NCBI GenBank assembly: GCA_019416685.1
Contig: DXWV01000080.1
Location: forward strand, 1-55,276
DNA from: Bacteroides sp.
GTDB taxonomy: Bacteria; Bacteroidota; Bacteroidia; Bacteroidales; Bacteroidaceae
Length of the DNA stretch: 55,276 nt
Direction of reading: 5' to 3'
Each line of letters opens with the position of its first letter. Position 1 is the stretch's first letter. A model generated the notes under the pieces. It was not told the DNA's origin. It was given only the letters and a program-made list of their open reading frames with translations, and ran no database searches. Below, piece by piece: positions 1 through 9,100 of the stretch. A program made the position numbers and the translations under genes.

Positions 1-312
1 GCTAACCGTTTGGGTATTCCTGTATTTGGTATCGTTGATACTAACTCAGATCCTTCAAACATAGATTTCGTAATTCCGGCAAATGATGACGCTACTAAAT
101 CAATCGAAGTAATTCTTGAAGCTTGCTGCGCTGCAATGCAGGAAGGTTTGGAAGAAAGAAAAGCTGAGAAGATTGATATGGAAGCAGCTGGTGAAGCTCC
201 TGCTAACAAAGGCAAGAAAAAATCAACTAAGGCCAGACTCGATAAGTCCGACGAAGAAGCAATCAATGCAGCTAAAGCTGCTGCCTTCATTAAGGAAGAC
301 GAAGAGGCTTAA
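1..312 (+). CDS. rpsB: 30S ribosomal protein S2, C-terminal part (5' end outside window)
   Basis: The frame is open from base 1 and ends at TAA 310-312, leaving 103 codons of the C-terminal part. The start ANRLGIPVFGIVDTNSDP is the conserved S2 segment near the end of the globular domain. It is followed by the family's DFVIPANDDA block and a Lys/Ala/Glu-rich tail. S2 is a small-subunit ribosomal protein. It is followed by tsf, the usual bacterial rpsB-tsf order, but with an unusual palindromic repeat between them. Only the 3' part is visible, so the start and promoter cannot be judged. Confidence 0.97.
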   Translation, partial: ANRLGIPVFGIVDTNSDPSNIDFVIPANDDATKSIEVILEACCAAMQEGLEERKAEKIDMEAAGEAPANKGKKKSTKARLDKSDEEAINAAKAAAFIKEDEEA

Positions 313-320
313 TATATTGT

Positions 321-426
321 AAGTAGTCAGTAGTGAGTAGTTAAGTAGTAAGTAGCAATACTTCTACTTTTTGTAGCCAACATTCTACTTGACTACTTAA
401 CTACTTAATACTTGACTACTTTTTTT
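321..426 (+). repeat. AGTAGT-word palindromic element between rpsB and tsf, attenuator-like
   Basis: The left arm (321-355) is built from repeated AGTAG(T) words: GTAGTCAGTAGTGAGTAG, then TTAAGTAGTAAGTAG. The right arm (385-421) is its imperfect reverse complement, starting CTACTTGACTACTTAACTAC. The loop is about 29 nt. The right arm runs directly into seven T residues (420-426), so a transcript would form a long hairpin plus U-tract, as in an intrinsic terminator or attenuator. It lies in the 142 bp between two genes that are normally co-transcribed. Its effect on tsf is inference. Confidence 0.75.
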
Positions 427-454
427 ATAAACGAACTTAAAATAGGAAAATATT

Positions 455-1279
455 ATGGCTGTAACAATGGCTGATATAACCAAGCTGCGCAAAATGACCG
501 GAGCTGGTATGATGGATTGCAAAAACGCGTTGACAGAAGCTAATGGTGACTTTGATGGCGCTATGAAAATTATCCGTGAAAAAGGACAGGCAGTTGCTGC
601 AAAACGTTCTGACCGTGAAGCTTCAGAAGGTTGTGTACTCGTGAAAGTTGCTGATGGCTTTGGCGCTATCATTGCTTTGAAATGCGAAACTGACTTCGTT
701 GCTCAGAATGCGGATTTTGTTAAACTGACTCAAGATATCTTGGATATTGCTGTTGCAAACAAATGTAAGACGTTAGATGAAGTTTTGGCTCTACCAATGG
801 GGGATGCTACTATTGCTCAGGCTGTAACAGATAGAATCGGTATTACAGGTGAGAAAATGGAATTGGATGGTTATATGACTTTGGAAGGTCCTGCTATCGC
901 TACTTACAATCATCAAGGTAAGAACTTCCTTTGCACAATGGTTGCTCTGAATAAAGAGGTTGATCCGAAGGTAGGTCATGAGATTGCAATGCAGGTTGCT
1001 GCTATGAATCCGATTGCAGTAGACGAAGCTGGTGTTCCTGCTGATGTACTGGAAAAAGAAAAGGAAATTGCAGCAGATAAAGCTCGTCAGGAAGGTAAGC
1101 CTGAGAACATGATTGAAAAGATCGCTATGGGTCGTATCAGTAAGTTCTACAAAGAGGTTTGCTTATTGAAACAAGAATATATTCAGGATGGTAAAATGAC
1201 TGTTGCTGAATACCTGAAGTCAGTAGATAAAGATCTGACTGTTACTGCATTCAAACGCTTTACTTTAAGAGCTGAATAA
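455..1279 (+). CDS. tsf: translation elongation factor Ts
   Basis: EF-Ts is the guanine nucleotide exchange factor for EF-Tu. The protein has 274 residues. The N-terminal UBA-like domain carries the signature KLRKMTGAGMMDCKNAL (about residues 10-26), and the EF-Ts hallmark ETDFVAQN lies near residues 77-84. The C-terminal part (about 85-274) fits the EF-Ts dimerisation domain, with VGHEIAMQVAAMNP inside. The start at 455 (MAVTMADI) gives the full family N-terminus; an internal ATG at 467 is possible. It follows rpsB, separated by a palindromic repeat. Confidence 0.98.
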   Translation: MAVTMADITKLRKMTGAGMMDCKNALTEANGDFDGAMKIIREKGQAVAAKRSDREASEGCVLVKVADGFGAIIALKCETDFVAQNADFVKLTQDILDIAVANKCKTLDEVLALPMGDATIAQAVTDRIGITGEKMELDGYMTLEGPAIATYNHQGKNFLCTMVALNKEVDPKVGHEIAMQVAAMNPIAVDEAGVPADVLEKEKEIAADKARQEGKPENMIEKIAMGRISKFYKEVCLLKQEYIQDGKMTVAEYLKSVDKDLTVTAFKRFTLRAE

Positions 1280-1297
1280 TTCAGTAATAAAAATATA

Positions 1298-1336
1298 AAA
1301 ACGGTCGCTCGGAAATTATTCCATAGCGGCCGTTTT
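1298..1336 (+). terminator. Rho-independent terminator after tsf
   Basis: The 12-bp stem AAAACGGTCGCT (1298-1309) pairs with AGCGGCCGTTTT (1325-1336) with one G-U pair. It lies 18 bp after the tsf stop and ends in a T-rich run. The A-rich 5' side would give a U-rich tail on the opposite strand, so it may also serve the converging SUI1 gene. Confidence 0.85.
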
Positions 1337-1396
1337 CTTTGTTTTGTATTATATATTATTCATCGCCTGTTGCACCTCCTTGTGCGGGAAGCACCA

Positions 1397-1744
1397 CTAA
1401 CCTATGGGTTTGGTTCTTGTATAACCTTCTTTTTTTAGGAGTTCAAGTATTTTTTGTTTGAAATCGCCTTGTATCATGATTTCTCCATCTTTTGCTGCTC
1501 CTCCTACGCCGCATTTGGTTTTTAGTTGCTTTCCCAATTCTTTTAGGTCATTATCGGTACCGACAAAACCGGTGATGAGCGTTACTACCTTCCCACCCCG
1601 GTTTTTTCGATCCAGTTGTACGCGTAAGTTTTGTTGGGCAGGGGCAAGTGTTACTTGTTCCTCATCGTCATCCATTTCATAATTGAAATCCGGGTTTGTA
1701 GAATAAACCACATTCAATCGTTCTTTCCAGTCATTATTCTTCAT
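1397..1744 (-). CDS. SUI1/eIF1-like translation factor (YciH family)
   Basis: About 115 residues with a C-terminal SUI1 domain: LRVQLDRKNRGGKVVTLITG, then KQLKTKCGVGGAAKDGEI and IQGDF, the usual RKGRGGK...CGxGG...IQGD layout. Bacterial SUI1 proteins (E. coli YciH) are thought to act at initiation fidelity or under stress; the role here is not shown. The frame extends upstream to 1813, but the start at 1744 (MKNNDWKERL) is preferred because the extra residues are not domain-like; ATG at 1753 is an alternative. It converges with tsf. Confidence 0.88.
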   Translation of the reverse strand: MKNNDWKERLNVVYSTNPDFNYEMDDDEEQVTLAPAQQNLRVQLDRKNRGGKVVTLITGFVGTDNDLKELGKQLKTKCGVGGAAKDGEIMIQGDFKQKILELLKKEGYTRTKPIG

Positions 1745-1943
1745 ATCATTCATTCTTTTATATAAGGTCAAAGATAATGCAAACCGAGAGTAGAATAAAA
1801 TGAACTCATTCATTTTTTATGTCGGGATGCAGTTTATCTTCGCTTTTAGGCAAAAGTAATATTTTGTATTGATCCTTGCAATCTTTTGTGCTTTTTGTCG
1901 TCTAATACATATACTATGATAAGTAGCAACTATGACAGCTTTT

Positions 1944-2039
1944 TATTGAAACGCAAATGATCGCAAATTAAATGGCTGCGCTATACTTGAACGATGATAT
2001 TCTTTGCGTGAATCTGTGATAATCTGCGTTTCAGTAATA
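1944..2039. repeat. degenerate copy of the GAAACGCA repeat family
   Basis: Starts TATTGAAACGCA (1944-1955) and ends TGCGTTTCAGTAATA (2025-2039), so the ends are inverted repeats. Inside are CGCAAAT and AATCTGTGATAATCTGCG words. The same words and order occur at 22695-22891 and 27558-27791, so this is a shorter, diverged copy. It fills part of the 339 bp gap between the SUI1 gene and the DUF5686 gene. No gene is seen in that gap. Confidence 0.7.
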
Positions 2040-2083
2040 GTATCATATAATTTAGAACGATTACTTAGTAAAACAAAACTGGA

Positions 2084-4696
2084 ATGAAAAGATATTTATG
2101 GTTTATAATACTCTGTTTCTTAACTTTACCTTCTATAGCACAAGTGTTTAAAGGGAGAATTTCAAATGAGAAAGGAGAACCGGTACCTTATGCGTCTCTC
2201 TATTTAAAAGAATTGAGGTGGGGATTTACTACAGATGATAATGGGTGTTTTCAGACAGAACTTAAACCAGGACATTATACTTGTGAGATTTCTTCATTGG
2301 GATATGCAGGACAGAGTCTTTTTATACAGATGCCTGCCGGAGGATTAGAAAAGAATGTTGTACTTGTTGAACGTATCTATTCTCTGAATGAGGTAAGTGT
2401 GGTAAAAGGAGCGGAAGACCCTGCGTATGCTGTCATGCGAAGAGCGATAGCCAATGCACCCTATTATCGGACTCAGGTAACTGGTTTTACTGCTGAAACC
2501 TATTTGAAGGGTACGGGGAAAGTGAAAAGCATTCCTGCCGTATTAAAACTTTCCAAAGAGGTAAGGACGGAGTCGAAAAAAATGTTAGGGAAACTGTTCT
2601 TGCTGGAAGAACAGCGGAAGGTTACATTCAAAGCTCCCAATACCTGGAAAGATACGGTAAAGGCTTATAGCAATACTTTTCCGGAAGAGATTAAGATAAG
2701 CATGGGGCTGGCAACTGTCAATCTTTATAATCCAACCATTTTTGATAAGGTGTCTCCATTGAGTAAGGGCGCTTTTTCTTACTATCGTTTTAAGATGGAA
2801 GGTTTCTATGCCGAAGATGGCCATATGATAAATAAAATCAAGGTGATTCCTAAGAAAGATAATCCACAATTGGTGGCGGGTGATCTGTATATTGTTGAAG
2901 ATCTTTGGTGTATTTCTGCAGCCAGTCTTTCGGTTCGTATGAGCGGATTAAAAGCCATGGTAAAAGTGACTTGTAAAGAAGTGCAGCCTTCTGCTTTTTT
3001 AGCTACTTCTACCAGTATGGAATGCACAATTGATATGATGGGTCTCAAGGCTGAGGCATCTTATTTAGCTTCGGTACATTATGAACGTGTAGAAACGATT
3101 GGTGGATTTAGGATGCAGGAACAAAAGACATCTAAGGCTACGGTAATTCATCCAAAAATCACGAAGAAACAGGAAAAGGTACAGAAGCAGATAAAAGAAC
3201 TCTCTGCAAAAGAAGATTTGACAATGAGTGAGGCTTATAAGTTATCCAAGCTGATGGAGAAATCAATTGCAGCGTCCGATACGCTAAAATCTGAGCATAA
3301 GTATGAGCGGAGATCACTTGCCGATCGCTGGAATGTAGCAACTGACTCATTGGCAGATAAAAAAGATTCTCTCTACTGGGCAGCAATTCGTAGTGTCCCT
3401 TTAAAGCCGGAAGAGGTACAGAGCTATATTAATAAAGAGAAATTAATGGCTCCGAAAGATTCACTTCGGAAAGACAGTACAAAAAGACATTCTGTCGCAA
3501 GAAAGGTCTTGCAGGCTTTCTTTGTAGGAGATACATACCGGACTAAGAACAAGAAGGCCTGGTTAAGTTTGTACGGACTACCTTCATATATTCCTGAATA
3601 TAATTTTGTGGATGGATTCTGGTTAGGAGCGCGTTTGGAAGGGGGAATTAAATTATCGGAGACTACAACTCTTCGGCTATCTCCATCCATTTATTATACT
3701 ACTGCCCGTAAATCGCTGGTAGGAGAAGGGAAAATAACATTGAATTATGCTCCGCGGCGTAATGGACAACTTTTGTTGTCGGGTGGTGTGGTTTCTACCG
3801 ATTATAATGGAGAAAACGGAGAATCCAGGTTTATAAATTCTGTTGCTTCCTCTTTCTTTGGACGTAATGATGTGAAGTTGTATGATAAGCGTTTCTTGCT
3901 TGTCGGGCATAAAATAGAGTTGACCAATGGGTTGCTTTTTTCTGCCTCACTTACCTGGCAGCAGCGTAAAATGCTGGAGAATCATATCTCGAGGAGTTGG
4001 TTTAAGCGGAAAGCAGAACCTAACATTCCCGCCAACAGTTCTTTTGTACTGATGCCAGAGAATGAATTATTAAAAGCTTCGTTTGCGTTGGAATATACGC
4101 CGGCGCATTATTACCGAATGATACGTGGGAGAAAGGTTTATGAAGAATCACTCTTTCCCACCTTTACACTCCGTTATGATCGTGCATTTCCTTTGGATGG
4201 AACGAAGCTATCCCCTTCTTATCATCTGACTGAGTTTTCGGCTCGGCAAAAGGTTGAATTCGGCATGTTTAATCGTTTTAATTGGTATATAAATGCAGGT
4301 GCTTTTTGGGATGTTGACAAGATACAATTTCCCGATTTTAAACATTTTGCAACAACAAGTCTGCCGTTTACGGAACGAACGTTTGATACGGGTTTCGCTT
4401 TGCTTGATAACTATGCTTATTCCAATAACACCCGTTGGGCACAAGCTAATCTTTCCTGGTATACTCCTTATTTGTTATTGAAGCAACTTCCTTTTCTGAG
4501 AAAAAAGAGGTTTGATGAAGCGTTACATCTCCGTTCGGTAGTTGTATATGACCGGAAACCTTATACGGAAATAGGTTATTCTGTAGGAGTTTCTGAAATA
4601 CTACGGGCGGGAGTTTTTGTAGGTTTTGATTGCCTGAAGTTTCATTCGGTTGGAGTATCTGTAAGTATTCCTTTGTCAATGTTCAGAGAGTATTAA
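2084..4696 (+). CDS. DUF5686 family outer-membrane protein with carboxypeptidase-like regulatory domain
   Basis: 870 residues. A signal peptide (MKRYLWFIILCFLTLPSIAQ) is followed by a carboxypeptidase-D regulatory-like beta-sandwich, about residues 20-95 (VFKGRISNEKGEPVPYASLYLK, shown in part). A long DUF5686 region follows. The last ~350 residues alternate amphipathic strands, as in an outer-membrane beta barrel, and end with FREY. This family is common in Bacteroidetes and has no firmly assigned function. A Lys/Glu-rich, probably helical segment near 355-390 links the two halves. It stands alone, followed by the rex promoter. Confidence 0.85.
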   Translation: MKRYLWFIILCFLTLPSIAQVFKGRISNEKGEPVPYASLYLKELRWGFTTDDNGCFQTELKPGHYTCEISSLGYAGQSLFIQMPAGGLEKNVVLVERIYSLNEVSVVKGAEDPAYAVMRRAIANAPYYRTQVTGFTAETYLKGTGKVKSIPAVLKLSKEVRTESKKMLGKLFLLEEQRKVTFKAPNTWKDTVKAYSNTFPEEIKISMGLATVNLYNPTIFDKVSPLSKGAFSYYRFKMEGFYAEDGHMINKIKVIPKKDNPQLVAGDLYIVEDLWCISAASLSVRMSGLKAMVKVTCKEVQPSAFLATSTSMECTIDMMGLKAEASYLASVHYERVETIGGFRMQEQKTSKATVIHPKITKKQEKVQKQIKELSAKEDLTMSEAYKLSKLMEKSIAASDTLKSEHKYERRSLADRWNVATDSLADKKDSLYWAAIRSVPLKPEEVQSYINKEKLMAPKDSLRKDSTKRHSVARKVLQAFFVGDTYRTKNKKAWLSLYGLPSYIPEYNFVDGFWLGARLEGGIKLSETTTLRLSPSIYYTTARKSLVGEGKITLNYAPRRNGQLLLSGGVVSTDYNGENGESRFINSVASSFFGRNDVKLYDKRFLLVGHKIELTNGLLFSASLTWQQRKMLENHISRSWFKRKAEPNIPANSSFVLMPENELLKASFALEYTPAHYYRMIRGRKVYEESLFPTFTLRYDRAFPLDGTKLSPSYHLTEFSARQKVEFGMFNRFNWYINAGAFWDVDKIQFPDFKHFATTSLPFTERTFDTGFALLDNYAYSNNTRWAQANLSWYTPYLLLKQLPFLRKKRFDEALHLRSVVVYDRKPYTEIGYSVGVSEILRAGVFVGFDCLKFHSVGVSVSIPLSMFREY

Positions 4697-4738
4697 GTTG
4701 CTATGTAGAAATAATGTTAAGCTTCTGTGACATCTCTG

Positions 4739-4768
4739 TTGTATTTCAGAAAAAATAATGTAAATTTG
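4739..4768 (+). promoter_or_regulatory. predicted rex promoter
   Basis: The -7 box TAAATTTG (4761-4768) matches Bacteroides TAnnTTTG. A TTG (4739-4741) lies 19 bp upstream at the -33 position. It is 20 bp before the rex ATG. Confidence 0.65.
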
Positions 4769-4788
4769 CCAATCTCTAATCTTAAAGC

Positions 4789-5460
4789 ATGAAAGAAGTG
4801 ACAATGGATCGTCAGATACAGCATAAAGATAATATGAGGGTACCGGAACCTACTTTGCGCAGACTACCGTGGTACTTGTCTAATGTTAAATTGCTGAAGC
4901 AAAGAGGGGAGCGCTACGTCTCTTCTACACAGATATCCAAGGAAATCAATGTAGATGCTTCACAGATCGCGAAAGACTTGTCTTACGTTAATATTTCCGG
5001 GCGTACGCGTGTGGGCTATGAGGTAGATACCTTAATTGCTGTTCTGGAGCACTTTCTTGGCTTTACAGATATTCATAAAGCTTTTCTTTTTGGTGTTGGT
5101 AGTTTGGGTGGAGCATTGTTGCAGGACTCAGGTTTGAAACACTTTGGTCTGGAAATAGTGGCTGCTTTCGATGTGAATCCTGCTTTGGTAGGTACCAGTC
5201 TGAATGGTATTCCTATTTTTCATTCGGATGAATTTGCAAAGAAGATGCAGGAATATGATGTACATATTGGTGTGCTTACTGTTCCTATTGAGATAGCGCA
5301 ATGTATTACTGATGTAATGGTAGCGGGAGGTATTAAAGCTGTTTGGAACTTTACACCGTTCCGTATCCGTGTTCCTGAAAATATCGTAGTACAGAATACT
5401 TCCCTTTATGCCCATTTGGCTGTTATGTTTAACCGATTGAATTTTAACGAAATCAAATAA
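4789..5460 (+). CDS. rex: redox-sensing transcriptional repressor Rex
   Basis: 223 residues. The N-terminal winged helix (about 18-90) includes PEPTLRRLPWYLSNVKLL and SSTQISKEINVDASQIAKDL. A Rossmann fold then carries the NAD(H) loop FGVGSLGGALL (about 101-111), and the C-terminal swapped helix ends HLAVMFNRLNFNEIK. Rex represses fermentation and respiration genes when the NADH/NAD+ ratio is low. ATGs at codons 1 and 6 are both possible starts; the first is kept. Its stop overlaps the next start by one base (TAATG), so rex and the hydrolase are probably co-translated. No clear Rex operator was seen upstream. Confidence 0.96.
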   Translation: MKEVTMDRQIQHKDNMRVPEPTLRRLPWYLSNVKLLKQRGERYVSSTQISKEINVDASQIAKDLSYVNISGRTRVGYEVDTLIAVLEHFLGFTDIHKAFLFGVGSLGGALLQDSGLKHFGLEIVAAFDVNPALVGTSLNGIPIFHSDEFAKKMQEYDVHIGVLTVPIEIAQCITDVMVAGGIKAVWNFTPFRIRVPENIVVQNTSLYAHLAVMFNRLNFNEIK

Positions 5461-6074
5461 TGAAGATTATTGCTGTAGGGATGAACTATACTCAGCACAA
5501 TAAAGAGCTGGGACATACGTTAATAAATCAAGAGCCGGTTATCTTCATGAAGCCCGATTCGGCGATACTGAAAGACGGTAAGCCATTCTTTATCCCCGAC
5601 TTTTCGGACGAGGTGCATTATGAAACAGAATTGGTAGTACGCATTAACCGCTTAGGTAAGAATATCGCCCCACGTTTTGCGCATCGTTACTATGATGCAG
5701 TGACCGTTGGAATTGATTTTACTGCTCGTGATCTGCAACGCCGTTTTCGTGAATTCGGCGGACCTTGGGAACTCTGTAAGGGATTCGATAGCTCGGCAGC
5801 TATTGGTACATTTGTCCCGGTTGAACGCTTTGCTGATATTCAGCAGTTACATTTTAACCTGACAATTGACGGACAAGAGGTTCAGAGCGGATGTACGGCA
5901 GACATGTTGTTTCATGTGGATGATATTATTGCGTATGTGAGCCGTTTTGTGACATTGAAAATTGGCGACCTGTTATTTACGGGTACTCCCGCAGGAGTAG
6001 GCCCCGTTAGTGTAGGTCAGCACCTGCAAGGATACCTTGAAGGAGATAAGCTACTCGATTTTTATATAAGGTAA
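5460..6074 (+). CDS. fumarylacetoacetate hydrolase (FAH) family protein
   Basis: 204 residues, a single FAH domain. Metal-site motifs are HYETELVVRI (about 57-66, with the Glu pair), VGIDFTARDLQ (about 83-93), KGFD and TGTPAGVGPV (about 180-189). Single-domain members hydrolyse acylpyruvates or decarboxylate oxaloacetate (E. coli YcgM type). Which reaction occurs here cannot be read from sequence. It is translationally coupled to rex by a one-base overlap. Confidence 0.9.
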   Translation: MKIIAVGMNYTQHNKELGHTLINQEPVIFMKPDSAILKDGKPFFIPDFSDEVHYETELVVRINRLGKNIAPRFAHRYYDAVTVGIDFTARDLQRRFREFGGPWELCKGFDSSAAIGTFVPVERFADIQQLHFNLTIDGQEVQSGCTADMLFHVDDIIAYVSRFVTLKIGDLLFTGTPAGVGPVSVGQHLQGYLEGDKLLDFYIR

Positions 6075-6149
6075 TATGCCTGTTTGCCAATAGAATGTTG
6101 GCTGCGTGATAGCATTTGCATGGTAACCGGCACATTAGCAAATTAATCT

Positions 6150-9100
6150 ATGCTTATTATGTACAGGGTACTTTACATTCTTATATTGTTTATCGTATTT
6201 CCGGTTTCAGCTCAGGATCGTTTTATTACGCTGGACTGGCAGAAGTTACCTGCTGTCCAAACTCTTCCGGAAATTTCTGAAAGCATTCCTTTGTCTGACG
6301 ATTTCTATTTAAATAACTACGATGTAAAGATTGAGTTTCCGGAGTTTGTAGATCTGACTCCCGAGGTTGTCGTTGAGTTAATAGCGAAAGGGGTAACTTT
6401 GCCCGATTATCCTCAGGCTGAGGTTTCTGTTGTCACATCTGCTGATAAGGCTTCTTTAAATGTACGGTTCGTTCCGGTAGTTTACCGGAAGGGAATTTAT
6501 CAACGTATTAATTCTTTTAAGCTTTCTGTTATTAGTACACCGATTTCTGCTACTACCCTTGCAGCCACAAGAGCAGCCACATTAGCAACTACTGAAAATT
6601 CTGTTCTTTCTTCCGGACGATTTGTGAAAATACGTGTCTCTGATACTGGAGTTTATCGTATTACGCAGGCTGAATTAAGGAAAATGGGATTCTCTAATCC
6701 GGATAAGGTACGGCTTTATGGTTATGGAGGGTATTTACTTTCGGAGAAATTCTCAGAACACCCTGCCGATGATCTTCCTGAGGTGCCTTTATATCGTGGA
6801 GGCGATGGAGTCTTGTTTTATGCCCGTGGTACCCTTCATTGGAAGAAAACCGGTGATACTTTTATCCGTATAAAGAATTTCTATTCGGATGATGCTTATT
6901 ACTTTCTGACGGAGAGTGATGAAAAACCGACTGAGTTTCCTATAGAAGATGGTACTGGTAGTAGTTCCAATATTATTGAGACTTTCGATGCATATGCTTT
7001 GCATGAGACAGATGCCTATTCATGGGCTGCTTCAGGGCGAGAGTTATATGATTCTTATGACTATGTGGTAGGTAATTCACAAAGTTATTCCTTTACTCTT
7101 CCCAATATCACCGATGAAAGTGGCCGTATCCGGGTTGTTTTTACGGCTAATTCAACAACTGGCAGCACTACAATGACAGCTGCTATCGATGGGAAAAATA
7201 TCGCTACACAAACTATTTCGGGGCTTGACCCAAACAGTGTCGATGCTCATTATATAAAAGCCAGTGAGGCTACGTTAGATCAACTTTGGTCGGGTGAGAA
7301 GTCGGAATCTACCGTTGTAAAGCTTACTCATAATCGTGCTTCCGGTATTTCTGGACGATTGAACTATATAATATTGAATTATAAACAGCGGCTACAGATG
7401 AATGGAGGGGCTCTTGCGTTTCGTGCTTTACAGTCTCAGAACCAGGCAAGTACATTTGTTATTTCCGGTGCAAATTCTTCTACAGTTGTATGGGATGTTA
7501 CTTCACCTTCAGAATACAAGCAGATAAAAGGAATCTTGAGTGGCGATACTTATACTTTTACTATTCCTGCCAGTAATACATTGCGTGAATTTGTGGCTGT
7601 TAATACTTCGGCCTCTTTTGGTGGAGTAGAGAGTATGGGAGATATTCCTAATCAGAATCTACATGCATTGAAGGGTATTGATATGGTAATTATTGTGCCG
7701 GACAGAACTGCTTTTGTGCAGCAAGCCGAACGTTTAGCAGAGGCACATCGTGACAAGGATGGACTTACTGTGGAAGTAGTAAAAGCTTCACAGGTGTATA
7801 ATGAATTTTCATCCGGAACTCCCGATGCTACGGCTTATCGTCGTTTTATGAAGATGCTGTATGATAAAGCGACTTCTGCCGAAGATCGGATTAAATACTT
7901 ATTACTTTTTGGAGATTGTAGCTATGATAACCGGATGATATCGGCGAGTTGGAAGAATTATAAACCTTCTGATTTTTTACTTTCTTTCCAGTTTTCAAAT
8001 TCAGTGAATGAAACGCAATCTTATATGACCGATGACTATTTCGGTTTCGTAAAAGGAGAGGTGAGTTCATTGACTAGTGGTGTTCCTGATATTGGCATAG
8101 GGCGTTTCCCTGTTCGTGTGATTGACGAGGCTAAGGCGGTAGTTGACAAAACGATTGATTATATATACAATAAGAATGCCGGTCCTTGGAAGCGGATGAC
8201 TTGTTTTTCGGCAGATGATGCTTCCGGACAAACGGATACTAATAGTTTTATGATACAGGCCGGACGGCTTGCCGACAAAGTGAATAATACTCTTTCGGGG
8301 ATGCGTGGAGAACGCATTCTCCTAGATGCTTATAAGAGAGAATCTTCGGCTACAGGGTATACCTATCCTCAGGCTACTAAACGATTGTTGCAATTATTAG
8401 ATCAGGGATTGTTACTCGTTAATTACACTGGGCATAGTGGTACAACCTCTTGGTCGGGAGAGAACCTTCTGACTGCAGGTGATATTGTAAAACTGTCTTC
8501 TCCCCGTTTGCCAATATGGTTTGCTGCTTCATGTGAGTTTGCCCGTTTTGATGCGGAGGCTACTTCAGCCGGTGAATTAGCGTTGCTAAATGCAAAGGGA
8601 GGGGCTATTGCAATGGTTGCAGCCGCACGGGTGGTATATGATAATTATAATACTATCTTGAATAATTCTTTTGTAGATAACTTGTTCACCCTTCAGAATG
8701 GTAAACGGTTGCGTTTGGGAGATGTACTCCGGTTAGCTAAATTTTCAGCAAGTAGTGATGGAGGAAACAGGTTGAATTTTAATTTGCTGGGAGATCCCGC
8801 CATAATGCCTACTTATCCCGATTATAAAGTGGTAGTGGATGAATTCGATGGGCCTCCGTCTGATGAATTGCCTTTTATGAGAGCTGGTGCTAAAGTGACG
8901 GTGAAAGGACATATTCTTACTCCTGATGGTAAGCCTGCTGATGATTTTACAGGAACGGTTCACCCCTTGGTTTATGATAGCAAAGAGACTATTAGTACCC
9001 TTAATACGTTAGGCAAGGGAGCTGTGACTTATACTGATCATAATAAGATTCTTTTCTCCGGAATGGATTCTGTACGGAATGGTCACTTTGAGCTGACTTT

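Noticed and set aside
116..322. A 68-codon frame inside rpsB
   Set aside because: It overlaps the conserved S2 coding sequence in another frame and has no family features.
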